A stretch of DNA of 64,000 bases from Streptococcus ilei (GTDB lineage: Bacteria; Bacillota; Bacilli; Lactobacillales; Streptococcaceae), in NCBI RefSeq assembly GCF_000479335.1, contig NC_022584.1, forward strand, positions 1,550,001 to 1,614,000, written 5' to 3'. The notes beneath the pieces are model-generated. The model was not told where the DNA came from. It ran no database searches and worked only from the letters and a program-made list of their open reading frames with translations. Position numbers and translations under genes: made by a program. Each line of letters begins with the position of its first letter. Positions within the stretch are counted from its first letter, which is position 1. Shown here one piece after another: positions 1 through 9,916 of the stretch.

Positions 1-678
1 ATGTTTTTCGTGAAACATGCCAATCGTTCTCGGTTGAATTCTATGATCCAACCGTTGACTTTAGCGGATATGTATCTGAAAATCAATGATGACGGACTCA
101 GCTATATCGAAGATATTCATGAGGTTCAAAGTTTCCAAGGGATTAATCAAGATCTTTTTCGTCTTTCCTACGCAACCTATATACTGGCCTTGGCAGATGC
201 TAGTATACAGGATCGTCAACCTGATCCAGCTTTATTTGCTTTTTTAGAGCAGACCTTGCAATTGATGGATCGGGGCTTGGATTATGAAATCTTGACCAAT
301 ATTTTTGAAATGCAGATTTTATCCCGATTTGGTGTTGCCTTAAACGTCCATGAGTGTTGTGTCTGTCATCGAGTGGGGTTGCCTTTTGATTTTTCATTCC
401 GCTTGGGTGGTGTCCTTTGCCCAGATCATTATGATCGTGACGAAAGACGAGCGCACTGGGATCCAAACGCCCTCTATTTGTTGGATCGTTTTCAAGCTGT
501 GAAATTTAGTGAGTTAGAGACGATTTCCATCCATGATGAGATGAAGAAAGAGTTGAGAAAGTGCCTAGACCAACTCTATGATGAATATGTAGGCATTCAT
601 CTAAAATCTAAGAAATTTATTGATTCCCTAGGAAGCTGGGGAGAGATCTTAAAAGATCAGTCTGGAGGTAAGAAATGA
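1..678 (+). CDS. recO: DNA repair protein RecO, 5' end cut by the window edge
   Basis: RecO works with RecF/RecR in loading RecA onto SSB-coated single-stranded DNA during recombinational repair. The reading frame is open to base 1, and the ATG there is an internal methionine: streptococcal RecO normally begins about 34 residues earlier with the OB-fold, so the N-terminus is missing because the window starts here. The visible part has the helical domain and a Cys-rich cluster (CCVCHRVG, later LCPDHY) as seen in RecO zinc-finger regions, and it ends with the conserved [13 protein letters not shown]. The stop overlaps plsX by four bases (ATGA), so the genes are translationally coupled. The recO-plsX-acpP order is normal in streptococci. 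Confidence 0.95.
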   Translation: MFFVKHANRSRLNSMIQPLTLADMYLKINDDGLSYIEDIHEVQSFQGINQDLFRLSYATYILALADASIQDRQPDPALFAFLEQTLQLMDRGLDYEILTNIFEMQILSRFGVALNVHECCVCHRVGLPFDFSFRLGGVLCPDHYDRDERRAHWDPNALYLLDRFQAVKFSELETISIHDEMKKELRKCLDQLYDEYVGIHLKSKKFIDSLGSWGEILKDQSGGKK

Positions 679-1679
679 AAAAAATTGCAGTTGATGCAAT
701 GGGTGGAGATCATGCTCCACAGGCCCTGGTAGAAGGGGTCAATCAAGCCATACAAGAATTTAAGGATATTGAAGTCATTTTGTATGGGGATGAGGCTAAA
801 ATTAAGCAATACCTGACAGCAACTGAACGGGTATCCATCGTCCATACGGATGAGAAAATCAACTCAGATGATGAGCCGACTCGTGCGATTCGTCGGAAAA
901 AGCAAGCCAGCATGGTCTTAGCAGCGCATGCAGTTAAGAATGGAGAAGCGGATGCCATGCTTTCTGCAGGAAATACAGGGGCTCTTCTTGCCTCTGGTTA
1001 CTTCATCGTCGGTCGGATCAAGGTCATCGATCGTCCAGGTTTGATGTCGACTCTTCCTACCCTTGATGGGAAGGGCTATGATATGTTGGATCTGGGGGCA
1101 AATGCTGAAAATACGCCAACACACTTGCACCAATATGCGATTATGGGAGCCTATTATGCAGAGAATGTCCGTGGCATTAAGCGGCCTCGTATCGGTCTCT
1201 TAAATAACGGAACAGAGGAAAGCAAGGGTGATCCCCTACGCAAGGAGACCTATCAATTATTAGCAGCAGATCCTTCTCTTAATTTTGTAGGAAATGTAGA
1301 AGCGCGTGACTTGATGGATGGAGTTGCTGACGTCATTGTGACAGATGGATTTACAGGAAACGCTGTCCTTAAGACAATGGAAGGAACTGCTCTGGGCCTC
1401 TTTAAACAGTTGAAAACGGTCCTTAGTGGTGGCGGGTTGAAAGCTAAGATTGGAGCCCTCCTCTTGAAGAATGATCTACGAGGTTTGAAAAAGACCTTGG
1501 ATTATTCAGATGTTGGAGGTGCGGTCTTGTTTGGCTTGCAAGCCCCTGTCGTGAAAACCCATGGTTCTAGTGATGCCAAGGCAGTCTATAGTACGATCCG
1601 CCAGATCCGGACCATGTTGGAAACAGATGTTATTCGTAAATCTGTGGTTGAATTATCAGAATTGGAGGAAGAGAAATGA
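675..1679 (+). CDS. plsX: Phosphate acyltransferase PlsX
   Basis: PlsX converts acyl-ACP to acyl-phosphate, the donor used by PlsY in the first step of membrane phospholipid synthesis; it is a peripheral membrane enzyme. The 334-residue protein starts with the family signature [12 protein letters not shown] and contains [13 protein letters not shown] and [16 protein letters not shown], all typical of PlsX. Length is normal. It overlaps recO upstream and acpP downstream by four bases each, so the three genes are tightly coupled. The pairing with an acyl carrier protein fits its substrate. Confidence 0.97.
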   Translation: MKKIAVDAMGGDHAPQALVEGVNQAIQEFKDIEVILYGDEAKIKQYLTATERVSIVHTDEKINSDDEPTRAIRRKKQASMVLAAHAVKNGEADAMLSAGNTGALLASGYFIVGRIKVIDRPGLMSTLPTLDGKGYDMLDLGANAENTPTHLHQYAIMGAYYAENVRGIKRPRIGLLNNGTEESKGDPLRKETYQLLAADPSLNFVGNVEARDLMDGVADVIVTDGFTGNAVLKTMEGTALGLFKQLKTVLSGGGLKAKIGALLLKNDLRGLKKTLDYSDVGGAVLFGLQAPVVKTHGSSDAKAVYSTIRQIRTMLETDVIRKSVVELSELEEEK

Positions 1680-1921
1680 GTCGTCATCAAGAAATTTTTA
1701 AACTAGTTGAAGGGTTGATTCAAGATCATAAGGGATCTGACTATGAGGTTACTTTGGATTTAGATTTACGAAAGGACTTGGAAGTAGATTCCGTTGATCT
1801 CATGGAATACATTATTTATTTGGAAGAAGCCTACCAAATTGACATCCCAGATAAAGACATTGATGCCATGGCAACTGTTGGAGATATGGTAGACTACGTT
1901 TTGAAGAAAACAAGCAAATAA
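1676..1921 (+). CDS. acpP: Acyl carrier protein (PlsX-linked)
   Basis: An 81-residue acidic acyl carrier protein. Ser39 in the motif DSVDLM is the expected site for 4'-phosphopantetheine attachment; the usual motif is DSLD, here with Val. It overlaps plsX by four bases and is followed by a strong terminator, so it ends the recO-plsX-acpP unit. Streptococci usually carry a second acpP in the fatty-acid synthesis cluster, so this copy may serve phospholipid synthesis or another acyl transfer; that specialisation is an inference from position. Confidence 0.9.
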   Translation: MSRHQEIFKLVEGLIQDHKGSDYEVTLDLDLRKDLEVDSVDLMEYIIYLEEAYQIDIPDKDIDAMATVGDMVDYVLKKTSK

Positions 1922-1932
1922 AGTTCGGTTTT
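1920..1932 (-). promoter_or_regulatory. PurBox-like site upstream of purC
   Basis: AAAGTTCGGTTTT matches the reverse form of the PurBox consensus AWWWCCGAACWWT bound by PurR in lactic acid bacteria. It overlaps the acpP stop codon and lies about 100 bases upstream of the purC promoter. That is farther than usual, and a terminator lies between them, so its use is uncertain. Confidence 0.4.
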
Positions 1933-1954
1933 TACGAACGAATAAGCATCTAAA

Positions 1955-1997
1955 AATAAGAGGTTGAATCTTTTTGATTCAATCTCTTATTATTTTT
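1955..1997 (+). terminator. Rho-independent terminator after acpP
   Basis: A 16-bp stem (1955-1970 with 1976-1991, one G-T wobble) with a TTTTT loop, followed by ATTTTT. It separates the recO-plsX-acpP unit from the purine operon. Confidence 0.9.
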
Positions 1998-2028
1998 GTA
2001 TTACAAGCTAACAAGATACGGATTTAAC

Positions 2029-2057
2029 TTGAAAAAACAACATCTCTGTGATACACT
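2029..2057 (+). promoter_or_regulatory. Probable purC promoter
   Basis: TTGAAA at 2029-2034, 17-base spacer, TACACT at 2052-2057, with the purC ATG 33 bases downstream. Inferred from sequence only. Confidence 0.55.
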
Positions 2058-2090
2058 GAAAGGGATAAAAGATGAAAGGCGAACAAGAAG

Positions 2091-2798
2091 ATGTCCGATC
2101 AATTAATTTATACGGGGAAAGCAAAAGATATTTATAGTACGGAAGACGAACATGTGATTAAGTCGGTCTACAAGGACCAGGCAACCATGCTGAATGGAGC
2201 TCGCAAAGAGACCATTGAGGGCAAAGGTGTGCTGAATAATCAGATTTCGTCTCTTATTTTTGAAAAATTAAATGCTGCGGGTGTAGCGACACACTTTATC
2301 GAACGTATTTCTGACACCGAACAACTCAACAAGAAGGTGACCATCATTCCTTTGGAGGTTGTGCTTCGTAACGTGACTGCGGGTTCTTTCTCAAAACGTT
2401 TTGGTGTTGAAGAAGGTTTAGACTTAAAAACTCCAATCGTTGAATTTTACTACAAAAACGATGAGTTGGATGATCCCTTTATCAATGATGAGCATGTGAA
2501 GTTTTTGGATATTGCTAATGATGAGCAAATTGCTTATATCAAGGAAGAAACACGTCGTATCAATGAGTTGTTGAAGAGTTGGTTTGAGCAAATTGGTCTG
2601 CGTTTGATTGACTTTAAATTGGAATTTGGTTTTGATAAGGATGGCAAGATTATCTTGGCCGATGAATTCTCACCAGATAACTGTCGCCTTTGGGATGCAG
2701 AAGGGCACCATATGGACAAGGATGTTTTCCGTAGAGACTTGGGCAGTCTGACAGATGTATATAAGGTTGTTTTAGAAAAATTGCAGGGCTTGAAGTAA
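2091..2798 (+). CDS. purC: SAICAR synthetase PurC
   Basis: PurC condenses CAIR with aspartate using ATP to make SAICAR in de novo purine synthesis. At 235 residues it is the normal monofunctional bacterial length. It opens with [12 protein letters not shown] and contains the family motifs [14 protein letters not shown] and [13 protein letters not shown]. It is the first gene of the purine cluster, with its own promoter and a preceding terminator. purL follows after about 50 bases. Confidence 0.97.
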   Translation: MSDQLIYTGKAKDIYSTEDEHVIKSVYKDQATMLNGARKETIEGKGVLNNQISSLIFEKLNAAGVATHFIERISDTEQLNKKVTIIPLEVVLRNVTAGSFSKRFGVEEGLDLKTPIVEFYYKNDELDDPFINDEHVKFLDIANDEQIAYIKEETRRINELLKSWFEQIGLRLIDFKLEFGFDKDGKIILADEFSPDNCRLWDAEGHHMDKDVFRRDLGSLTDVYKVVLEKLQGLK

Positions 2799-2849
2799 TG
2801 ATTTTCTTCAGCTTCAATAACCTATTTGAATAGATATAAAGGAAATAAA

Positions 2850-5800
2850 ATGGATAAACGTATTTTCGTTGAGAAAAAAGCTGATTTTCGTGTGAAATCT
2901 CACTCTTTACTAAAAGAATTACAGCATAATCTTCAGTTGAAAACTTTGAAGGATCTTCGGATTGTGCAGGTTTACGATGTCTTTAATTTGGCAGAGGACT
3001 TGTTTGCGCGTGCGGAGAAACATATCTTCTCTGAGCAAGTGACCGATACTGTTTTGGATGAAGCTACGATCAAGGCAGATCTTGCTAACTATGCTTTCTT
3101 TGCTATCGAAAGCTTGCCTGGTCAATTTGACCAACGTGCAGCATCTTCACAAGAAGCTTTGCTATTGCTTGGTAGCTCAAGTGATGTAACAGTCAATACT
3201 GCTCAATTGTACTTGGTTAACAAGGATATTGATGCGAATGAATTGGAAGCTGTTAAAAACTATCTCTTGAACCCGGTGGACTCTCGTTTCAAAGATATCA
3301 CTCTTGGCATTGCCAAGCAGGATTTCTCTGAGTCTGATAAGACCATTCCAAGCTTGGATTTCTTTGAAACTTATACAGCAGAAGATTTTGCACAGTATAA
3401 GGCAGAGCAAGGATTGGCCATGGAAGTGGATGACCTTCTCTTCATTCAAGACTATTTCAAGTCAATTGGACGGGTACCAACGGAGACGGAGCTTAAGGTG
3501 TTGGATACTTACTGGTCTGACCACTGCCGTCACACAACGTTCGAGACTGAGTTGAAAAACATCGACTTCTCAGCTTCTAAATTCCAAAAACAATTGCAAG
3601 CGACTTATGACAAGTATATCGCCATGCGTGATGAGTTGGGACGTACGGAAAAACCTCAAACCTTGATGGATATGGCGACTATTTTTGGTCGCTATGAGCG
3701 TGCCAATGGTCGTTTGAATGACATGGAAGTGTCTGATGAAATCAATGCCTGCTCAGTTGAAATTGAAGTAGATGTCAATGGTGTCAAAGAACCATGGCTT
3801 CTTATGTTCAAGAACGAAACTCATAACCACCCAACGGAAATTGAACCATTTGGTGGAGCGGCTACTTGTATCGGTGGTGCCATTCGTGACCCATTGTCAG
3901 GTCGCTCTTACGTTTACCAAGCCATGCGTATCTCAGGTGCTGGTGATATTACAGCTCCGATTTCAGCGACTCGCGCTGGTAAATTGCCACAACAAGTGAT
4001 TTCTAAAACAGCGGCTCATGGCTATTCTTCATATGGGAACCAAATTGGTCTTGCAACAACCTATGTTCGTGAATACTTCCACCCAGGATTCGTTGCTAAG
4101 CGTATGGAACTAGGTGCCGTTGTCGGTGCAGCTCCTAAGGAAAATGTTGTCCGTGAAAAACCTGAAGCTGGTGATGTGATTATCTTGTTCGGTGGGAAGA
4201 CTGGACGTGACGGTGTCGGTGGTGCGACCGGTTCTTCTAAAGTTCAAACGGTTGAATCGGTTGAAACAGCTGGTGCTGAGGTTCAAAAAGGGAATGCCAT
4301 CGAAGAACGGAAGATTCAACGTCTTTTCCGTAATGGGGATGTGACCCGTCTGATCAAGAAATCAAATGACTTTGGAGCTGGTGGTGTCTGTGTGGCTATC
4401 GGTGAATTGGCAGATGGTCTTGAAATTGATCTAGACAAAGTGCCATTGAAATACCAAGGTTTGAACGGAACCGAAATTGCCATTTCTGAATCACAAGAAC
4501 GGATGGCAGTGGTGGTTCGTCCAGAAGATGTAGATGCCTTCGTTGTTGAATGTAACAAAGAAAATATTGATGCGGTTGTCGTGGCAACTGTGACGGAGAA
4601 ACCAAATCTTGTCATGCACTGGAATGGCCAAACCATCGTTGATTTGGAACGTCGTTTCCTTGATACAAACGGAGTACGGGTAGTTGTCGATGCTAAGGTA
4701 GTTGACAAGGATGTCAAGCTCCCAGAAGAACGCCAAACATCTGCTAAAACCCTTGAAGCAGATACTCTTGCAGTATTGGCTGACCTTAACCACGCCAGTC
4801 AAAAAGGTTTACAAACTATCTTTGATAGCTCGGTTGGTCGTTCAACAGTCAATCACCCACTTGGTGGTCGCTACCAACTCACACCAACGGAAGCTTCTGT
4901 TCAGAAATTGCCAGTCCAACATGGAGTGACCACAACGGCCTCTGTCATGGCCCAAGGTTTTAACCCTTATGTAGCTGAATGGTCTCCATATCATGGAGCT
5001 GCTTATGCGGTCATTGAAGCAACCGCTCGTTTGGTTGCTGCTGGTGCAAACTGGTCTAAGGCTCGTTTCTCTTACCAAGAGTACTTCGAGCGGATGGATA
5101 AACAAGCAGAGCGTTTTGGTCAACCAGTAGCTGCTCTTCTTGGATCTATTGAAGCTCAGATTCAACTTGGTTTGCCATCTATTGGTGGGAAGGACTCTAT
5201 GTCTGGTACTTTTGAAGAATTGACAGTACCACCAACCTTGGTTGCTTTTGGGGTGACAACAGCAGACAGCCGTAAGGTTCTTTCTCCAGAATTTAAGGCT
5301 GCTGGTGAACATATCTACTACATCCCAGGTCAAGCTTTAACCCAAGAGATTGACTTTGATCTCATCAAGTCGAACTTTGCTCAATTTGAAGCCATTCAAA
5401 AGGCTCACAAAGTGACAGCCGCATCAGCTGTCAAATATGGTGGTGTCCTTGAAGCTCTTGCCCTTGCAAGCTTTGGGAACCATATTGGTGCCACTGTTCA
5501 ATTAGCTGATCTTGACACCAGCTTGACAGCTCAATTAGGCGGATTTGTCTTCACATCTCCTGAAGAAATTGCAGGTGTTGAGAAGATTGGACAAACAGTT
5601 GCAGACTTTACACTGCTTGTCAACGGTGTAACGCTTGATGGACACAAGCTTGACAGTGCCTTCCAAGGTAAGTTGGAAGAAGTTTATCCAACAGAGTTTG
5701 AACAGGCTACTGAACTGGAAGAAGTACCTGCTGTTGCATCAAATCCTGTTATTAAAGCTAAAGAAGCAGTGGAAAAACCAGTGGTTTACATCCCAGTATT

Positions 5801-6575
5801 CCCAGGAACCAACTCTGAGTATGACTCCGCTAAGGCCTTTGAAAAAGAAGGTGCAACAGTCAACTTAGTGCCATTTGTCACATTAAATGAAGAAGCGATT
5901 GTCAAGTCAGTTGACACCATGGTTGACAACATCGAAAAAGCCAACATTATCTTCTTTGCGGGTGGCTTCTCAGCAGCAGATGAACCAGATGGATCAGCTA
6001 AATTTATCGTGAATATCTTGCTCAATGAAAAAGTACGTGCAGCTATTGATCACTTTATCGAAGGTGGTGGTTTGATCATCGGTATCTGTAATGGATTCCA
6101 AGCCCTTGTTAAATCAGGTCTCCTTCCATACGGTAACTTTGAAGATGCAAGCAGTACCAGTCCAACCCTTTTCTACAACGATGCCAACCAACACGTGGCT
6201 AAGATGGTGGAAACACGGATTGCAAACACGAACTCACCATGGCTTGCTGGCGTGGAAGTTGGTGACATCCATGCTATCCCAGTATCACACGGTGAAGGGA
6301 AGTTTGTCGTGACAGCTGAGGAATTTGCAGAGCTTCGTGACAATGGTCAAATTTTTAGCCAATACGTTGACTTCGAAGGAAAACCTAGCATGGATTCTAA
6401 ATACAATCCAAATGGTTCTGTCCATGCGATTGAAGGAATCACTAGCAAGAACGGTCAAATCATTGGGAAGATGGGACACTCAGAACGTTTCGAAGACGGT
6501 CTCTTCCAAAATATTCCAGGAAATAAAGACCAGCATCTCTTTGCATCAGCGGTTCAATATTTTACTGGAAAATAA
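2850..6575 (+). CDS. purL: Phosphoribosylformylglycinamidine synthase PurL, long single-chain form
   Basis: Converts FGAR plus glutamine and ATP to FGAM. The start is taken at 2850 (MDKRIF), which has an AAAGGA ribosome site; an in-frame ATG at 2826 adds eight unlikely residues. At 1241 residues this is the fused form: an N-terminal PurS-like region, two AIRS-like halves (for example MFKNETHNHPTEIEPFGGAA) and a C-terminal class I glutaminase with nucleophile Cys in GICNGFQALV and a catalytic His region in PVSHGEGKF. Bacillus splits these functions over PurS, PurQ and PurL, whereas streptococci use the fused form. It is the largest gene of the cluster. Confidence 0.97.
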   Translation: MDKRIFVEKKADFRVKSHSLLKELQHNLQLKTLKDLRIVQVYDVFNLAEDLFARAEKHIFSEQVTDTVLDEATIKADLANYAFFAIESLPGQFDQRAASSQEALLLLGSSSDVTVNTAQLYLVNKDIDANELEAVKNYLLNPVDSRFKDITLGIAKQDFSESDKTIPSLDFFETYTAEDFAQYKAEQGLAMEVDDLLFIQDYFKSIGRVPTETELKVLDTYWSDHCRHTTFETELKNIDFSASKFQKQLQATYDKYIAMRDELGRTEKPQTLMDMATIFGRYERANGRLNDMEVSDEINACSVEIEVDVNGVKEPWLLMFKNETHNHPTEIEPFGGAATCIGGAIRDPLSGRSYVYQAMRISGAGDITAPISATRAGKLPQQVISKTAAHGYSSYGNQIGLATTYVREYFHPGFVAKRMELGAVVGAAPKENVVREKPEAGDVIILFGGKTGRDGVGGATGSSKVQTVESVETAGAEVQKGNAIEERKIQRLFRNGDVTRLIKKSNDFGAGGVCVAIGELADGLEIDLDKVPLKYQGLNGTEIAISESQERMAVVVRPEDVDAFVVECNKENIDAVVVATVTEKPNLVMHWNGQTIVDLERRFLDTNGVRVVVDAKVVDKDVKLPEERQTSAKTLEADTLAVLADLNHASQKGLQTIFDSSVGRSTVNHPLGGRYQLTPTEASVQKLPVQHGVTTTASVMAQGFNPYVAEWSPYHGAAYAVIEATARLVAAGANWSKARFSYQEYFERMDKQAERFGQPVAALLGSIEAQIQLGLPSIGGKDSMSGTFEELTVPPTLVAFGVTTADSRKVLSPEFKAAGEHIYYIPGQALTQEIDFDLIKSNFAQFEAIQKAHKVTAASAVKYGGVLEALALASFGNHIGATVQLADLDTSLTAQLGGFVFTSPEEIAGVEKIGQTVADFTLLVNGVTLDGHKLDSAFQGKLEEVYPTEFEQATELEEVPAVASNPVIKAKEAVEKPVVYIPVFPGTNSEYDSAKAFEKEGATVNLVPFVTLNEEAIVKSVDTMVDNIEKANIIFFAGGFSAADEPDGSAKFIVNILLNEKVRAAIDHFIEGGGLIIGICNGFQALVKSGLLPYGNFEDASSTSPTLFYNDANQHVAKMVETRIANTNSPWLAGVEVGDIHAIPVSHGEGKFVVTAEEFAELRDNGQIFSQYVDFEGKPSMDSKYNPNGSVHAIEGITSKNGQIIGKMGHSERFEDGLFQNIPGNKDQHLFASAVQYFTGK

Positions 6576-6587
6576 AAGGTATACAAC

Positions 6588-8027
6588 ATGACATACGAAG
6601 TAAAATCTCTTAATGAAGAGTGTGGAGTATTTGGGATTTGGGGACATCCAGACGCTGCGAAACTCACCTATTTTGGCCTTCACAGTCTCCAACACCGGGG
6701 ACAAGAGGGGGCAGGAATCCTGGCCAATGATCAAGGAACCTTGAGACGCCATCGGGATACCGGTCTGCTTTCAGAAGTCTTTCGAAATCCTTTAAATTTG
6801 GAAAAATTGACAGGAAGTTCTGCTATTGGGCATGTTCGCTATGCGACAGCAGGGGAAGCTTCTGTGGATAACATCCAACCCTTCCTCTTCCGCTTTCAAG
6901 ATACCCAGTTTGGTCTGGCCCATAATGGGAATTTGACCAATGCCCAATCGCTCAAATCTGAATTAGAAAAAAATGGAGCCATCTTTAGCTCGACCTCTGA
7001 CTCAGAAATTTTAGCTCACTTGATTCGTCGGAGTCACAACCCTTCCTTTATGGGGAAAATCAAGGAAGCACTCAATACGGTCAAAGGTGGCTTTGCTTAT
7101 CTGATGCTGTTTGAAGATAAGCTAATCGCAGCTCTGGACCCAAATGGTTTCCGTCCTCTATCCATCGGAAAAATGTCTAATGGAGCCTTGGTTGTTTCTT
7201 CTGAAACCTGTGCTTTTGAGGTTATTGGAGCAGAATGGATTCGAGATGTGCACCCTGGTGAGCTCGTTATCTTTGATGAAAATGGCATTACCTATGATTG
7301 CTATACGGATGATACTCAACTGGCGATTTGTTCCATGGAGTATATCTATTTTGCCCGTCCTGATTCCAATATCCAAGGGGTCAACGTCCATACGGCTCGC
7401 AAGCGGATGGGAGCTCAGTTGGCACGAGAATTTAAGAACCAAGCAGATATTGTAGTGGGGGTTCCCAACTCCTCTCTCAGTGCTGCTATGGGCTTTGCGG
7501 AAGAATCTGGATTACCAAATGAAATGGGCTTGATCAAGAATCAGTATGTCCAACGGACCTTTATCCAACCGACTCAGGAATTGCGGGAACAAGGGGTGCG
7601 GATGAAGCTTTCTGCCGTATCTGGTGTCGTGAAAGGCAAACGAGTTGTCATGATTGATGACTCTATCGTGCGTGGAACCACCTCTCGTCGGATTGTGAAA
7701 TTGTTGAAAGAAGCAGGGGCTACAGAAGTCCATGTGGCAATTGCTAGCCCAGCTCTAGCTTATCCATGTTTCTACGGAATTGATATTCAGAGCCGTGAAG
7801 AACTGATTGCAGCCAATCATACAGTAGAGGAAACTTGTGAGATTATCGGTGCGGATAGTTTGACCTACTTGTCCATTGATGGCTTGATTGATTCTATTGG
7901 TATTGATACCGATGCACCAAACGGTGGTCTTTGTGTAGCCTACTTTGATGGGAAATACCCAACGCCTTTGTATGACTACGAAGAACGCTATTTGGAAAGT
8001 TTGAATGAGCAGACATCCTTTTATTAG
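6588..8027 (+). CDS. purF: Amidophosphoribosyltransferase PurF
   Basis: Catalyses the committed step of purine synthesis, PRPP plus glutamine to phosphoribosylamine. The 479-residue protein has an 11-residue propeptide before CGVFGIWGH; Cys12 is the expected N-terminal nucleophile exposed by processing. The phosphoribosyltransferase domain carries the PRPP-binding motif VVMIDDSIVRGTTSRR. It starts 12 bases after purL. The spacing to purM is unusually long and structured; see 8028-8272. Confidence 0.97.
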   Translation: MTYEVKSLNEECGVFGIWGHPDAAKLTYFGLHSLQHRGQEGAGILANDQGTLRRHRDTGLLSEVFRNPLNLEKLTGSSAIGHVRYATAGEASVDNIQPFLFRFQDTQFGLAHNGNLTNAQSLKSELEKNGAIFSSTSDSEILAHLIRRSHNPSFMGKIKEALNTVKGGFAYLMLFEDKLIAALDPNGFRPLSIGKMSNGALVVSSETCAFEVIGAEWIRDVHPGELVIFDENGITYDCYTDDTQLAICSMEYIYFARPDSNIQGVNVHTARKRMGAQLAREFKNQADIVVGVPNSSLSAAMGFAEESGLPNEMGLIKNQYVQRTFIQPTQELREQGVRMKLSAVSGVVKGKRVVMIDDSIVRGTTSRRIVKLLKEAGATEVHVAIASPALAYPCFYGIDIQSREELIAANHTVEETCEIIGADSLTYLSIDGLIDSIGIDTDAPNGGLCVAYFDGKYPTPLYDYEERYLESLNEQTSFY

Positions 8028-8272
8028 GAATGTTTGCAAGTGAATCTGATCGATCATCAGTAGGATCTAGGAAGAGAAAAAGGAATAAACAAATGACAAA
8101 TAAAAATGCTTACGCGCCACGTCTCACTACTGACTAAAAACTAAAGCATTTGTCAGTAGACGCTTTGTCCTATGGGACCAAAGCTAGAGACCTGACTAGT
8201 ATTTTTAGATAAAATAATTGTTTATCTAAAAATACGTCGCACTCTTTCTCAAAAAAAGAAAAGGATTAAAAA
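8028..8272 (+). repeat. Structured spacer between purF and purM with a duplicated purM start
   Basis: This 245-base gap holds a near copy of the purM ribosome site and first codons (8081-8116 resembles 8261-8296). Between the copies are three successive inverted repeats: 8127-8134 with 8152-8159 (8 bp, perfect), 8162-8170 with 8175-8184 (one bulge), and 8199-8213 with 8221-8235 (15 bp, perfect, seven-base loop). The layout suggests a small insertion that duplicated its target, or a structured intercistronic RNA. No full gene fits here. Confidence 0.7.
8093..8137 (+). pseudogene. Duplicated purM start, 14-codon remnant
   Basis: ATG ACA AAT AAA AAT GCT TAC GC encodes MTNKNAYA, the same eight residues as the true purM N-terminus at 8273. 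The copy then diverges (PRLTTD) and stops at 8137. It keeps a ribosome site (AAAAAGGA), so it may be translated as a short leader peptide, but the simplest reading is a duplication scar. Confidence 0.7.
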
Positions 8273-9295
8273 ATGACAAATAAGAATGCATACGCTCAAT
8301 CGGGTGTGGATGTTGAAGCGGGTTATGAGGTTGTAGAACGGATTAAAAAACACGTGGCACGTACAGAGCGTGCGGGTGTCATGGGAGCTCTAGGTGGTTT
8401 TGGTGGCATGTTTGACCTTTCGAAAACAGGTGTCAAAGAGCCTGTTCTAATTTCAGGAACGGACGGTGTCGGAACGAAACTTATGCTGGCTATCAAGTAC
8501 GACAAGCACGATACAATCGGTCAAGACTGTGTAGCCATGTGTGTCAACGACATCATCGCTGCAGGTGCGGAGCCCCTCTACTTCCTCGACTATGTAGCAA
8601 CTGGTAAGAATGAACCAGCTAAATTGGAACAAGTGGTCGCTGGTGTGGCCGAAGGGTGTGTGCAAGCTGGTGCAGCTCTTATCGGTGGTGAAACTGCTGA
8701 AATGCCTGGTATGTACGGCGAAGATGACTATGACTTGGCTGGTTTCGCAGTAGGTGTCGCTGAAAAAAGCCAAATCATCGACGGATCAAAAGTAGCAGAG
8801 GGAGACGTGATTCTTGGGCTTGCCTCAAGCGGTATCCACTCGAATGGTTACTCACTCGTGCGTCGTGTTTTTGCAGATTACACAGGCGAAGAAGTCCTCC
8901 CAGAACTGGAAGGTAAAAAACTCAAAGAGGTTCTTTTGGAGCCAACTCGTATCTATGTCAAAGCTGTTTTGCCACTCATCAAAGAAGAATTGGTCAATGG
9001 TATTGCCCACATCACAGGTGGTGGATTTATCGAAAATGTGCCACGGATGTTCTCAGATGACTTGGCTGCTGAAATTGACGAAAGCAAGGTCCCAATCCTT
9101 CCAATTTTCAAAGCCCTTGAAAAATATGGTGAAATCAAACATGAAGAAATGTTTGAAATCTTCAATATGGGTATTGGTCTCATGCTTGCGGTGAAACCAG
9201 AACATGTGGAACGTGTCAAAGAACTTCTTGACGAACCTGTTTATGAAATCGGTCGAATTGTGAAGAAAGATGGCGCAAGTGTGGTGATTAAATAA
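8273..9295 (+). CDS. purM: AIR synthetase PurM
   Basis: Phosphoribosylformylglycinamidine cyclo-ligase, closing the imidazole ring to give AIR. The 340 residues match the family length. Visible signatures are [26 protein letters not shown] and [12 protein letters not shown]. The start is supported by an AAAGGA ribosome site. Its stop codon overlaps the purN ATG by one base, so translation of the two is coupled. The 5' end of the gene is duplicated upstream. Confidence 0.97.
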   Translation: MTNKNAYAQSGVDVEAGYEVVERIKKHVARTERAGVMGALGGFGGMFDLSKTGVKEPVLISGTDGVGTKLMLAIKYDKHDTIGQDCVAMCVNDIIAAGAEPLYFLDYVATGKNEPAKLEQVVAGVAEGCVQAGAALIGGETAEMPGMYGEDDYDLAGFAVGVAEKSQIIDGSKVAEGDVILGLASSGIHSNGYSLVRRVFADYTGEEVLPELEGKKLKEVLLEPTRIYVKAVLPLIKEELVNGIAHITGGGFIENVPRMFSDDLAAEIDESKVPILPIFKALEKYGEIKHEEMFEIFNMGIGLMLAVKPEHVERVKELLDEPVYEIGRIVKKDGASVVIK

Positions 9296-9849
9296 TGGCT
9301 AAAAGGATTGCTGTTTTTGCCTCTGGCAATGGCTCAAACTTCCAGGTAATTGCGGAACAATTTCCAGTAGAATTTGTCTTTTCAGATCACCGGGATGCCT
9401 ACGTACTTGAGCGAGCAGAAAAGCTTGGGATTTTAACCTATGCCTTCGAAGTCAAGGAGTTTGAGAGCAAGGCAGACTACGAAGGAGCACTTGTCGAACT
9501 CTTGGAAGAACACCAGATTGACTTGGTTTGTCTAGCAGGCTACATGAAAATCGTTGGTCCGACTTTGCTCGCTGCTTACGAGGGTCGTATTATTAACATT
9601 CATCCAGCTTACTTGCCAGAATTTCCAGGTGCTCATGGCATTGAGGATGCCTGGAATGCAGGTGTTGAGCAGTCTGGCGTGACGATTCACTGGGTGGATT
9701 CGGGTGTTGATACAGGTCAGGTCATCAAACAGGTTCGTGTGCCACGGCTATCAGATGATACCCTTGACACTTTCGAAACCCGTATCCACGAAACAGAGTA
9801 CAAGCTCTATCCAGAAGTCTTGGATAGTTTAGGAGTAGCGAGAAAATGA
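9295..9849 (+). CDS. purN: Glycinamide ribonucleotide formyltransferase PurN
   Basis: Transfers the formyl group of 10-formyltetrahydrofolate to GAR. 184 residues, normal length. The phosphate-binding loop FASGNGSNFQ is near the N-terminus; the catalytic Asn/His are in IINIHPAYLPEFPGAHG and the catalytic Asp in HWVDSGVDTGQVI. It overlaps purM by one base. In S. pneumoniae a vanZ-like gene separates purN and purH; here only a 67-base spacer is present. Confidence 0.96.
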   Translation: MAKRIAVFASGNGSNFQVIAEQFPVEFVFSDHRDAYVLERAEKLGILTYAFEVKEFESKADYEGALVELLEEHQIDLVCLAGYMKIVGPTLLAAYEGRIINIHPAYLPEFPGAHGIEDAWNAGVEQSGVTIHWVDSGVDTGQVIKQVRVPRLSDDTLDTFETRIHETEYKLYPEVLDSLGVARK

Positions 9850-9916
9850 GGAAGTGTTAGAGCGGAACGAAAATTTTCGACTGTAGCAGAGAAAGAACTT
9901 TAAAAAGGAAAATAAA

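Noticed and set aside
1630..1637. TATTCGTA (minus TACGAATA) inside plsX
   Set aside because: An exact combox by letters, but within a coding region and with no gene starting downstream on the minus strand; chance occurrence.
4842..5333. 163-residue minus-strand frame within purL
   Set aside because: Shadow of purL; no supporting start signal.
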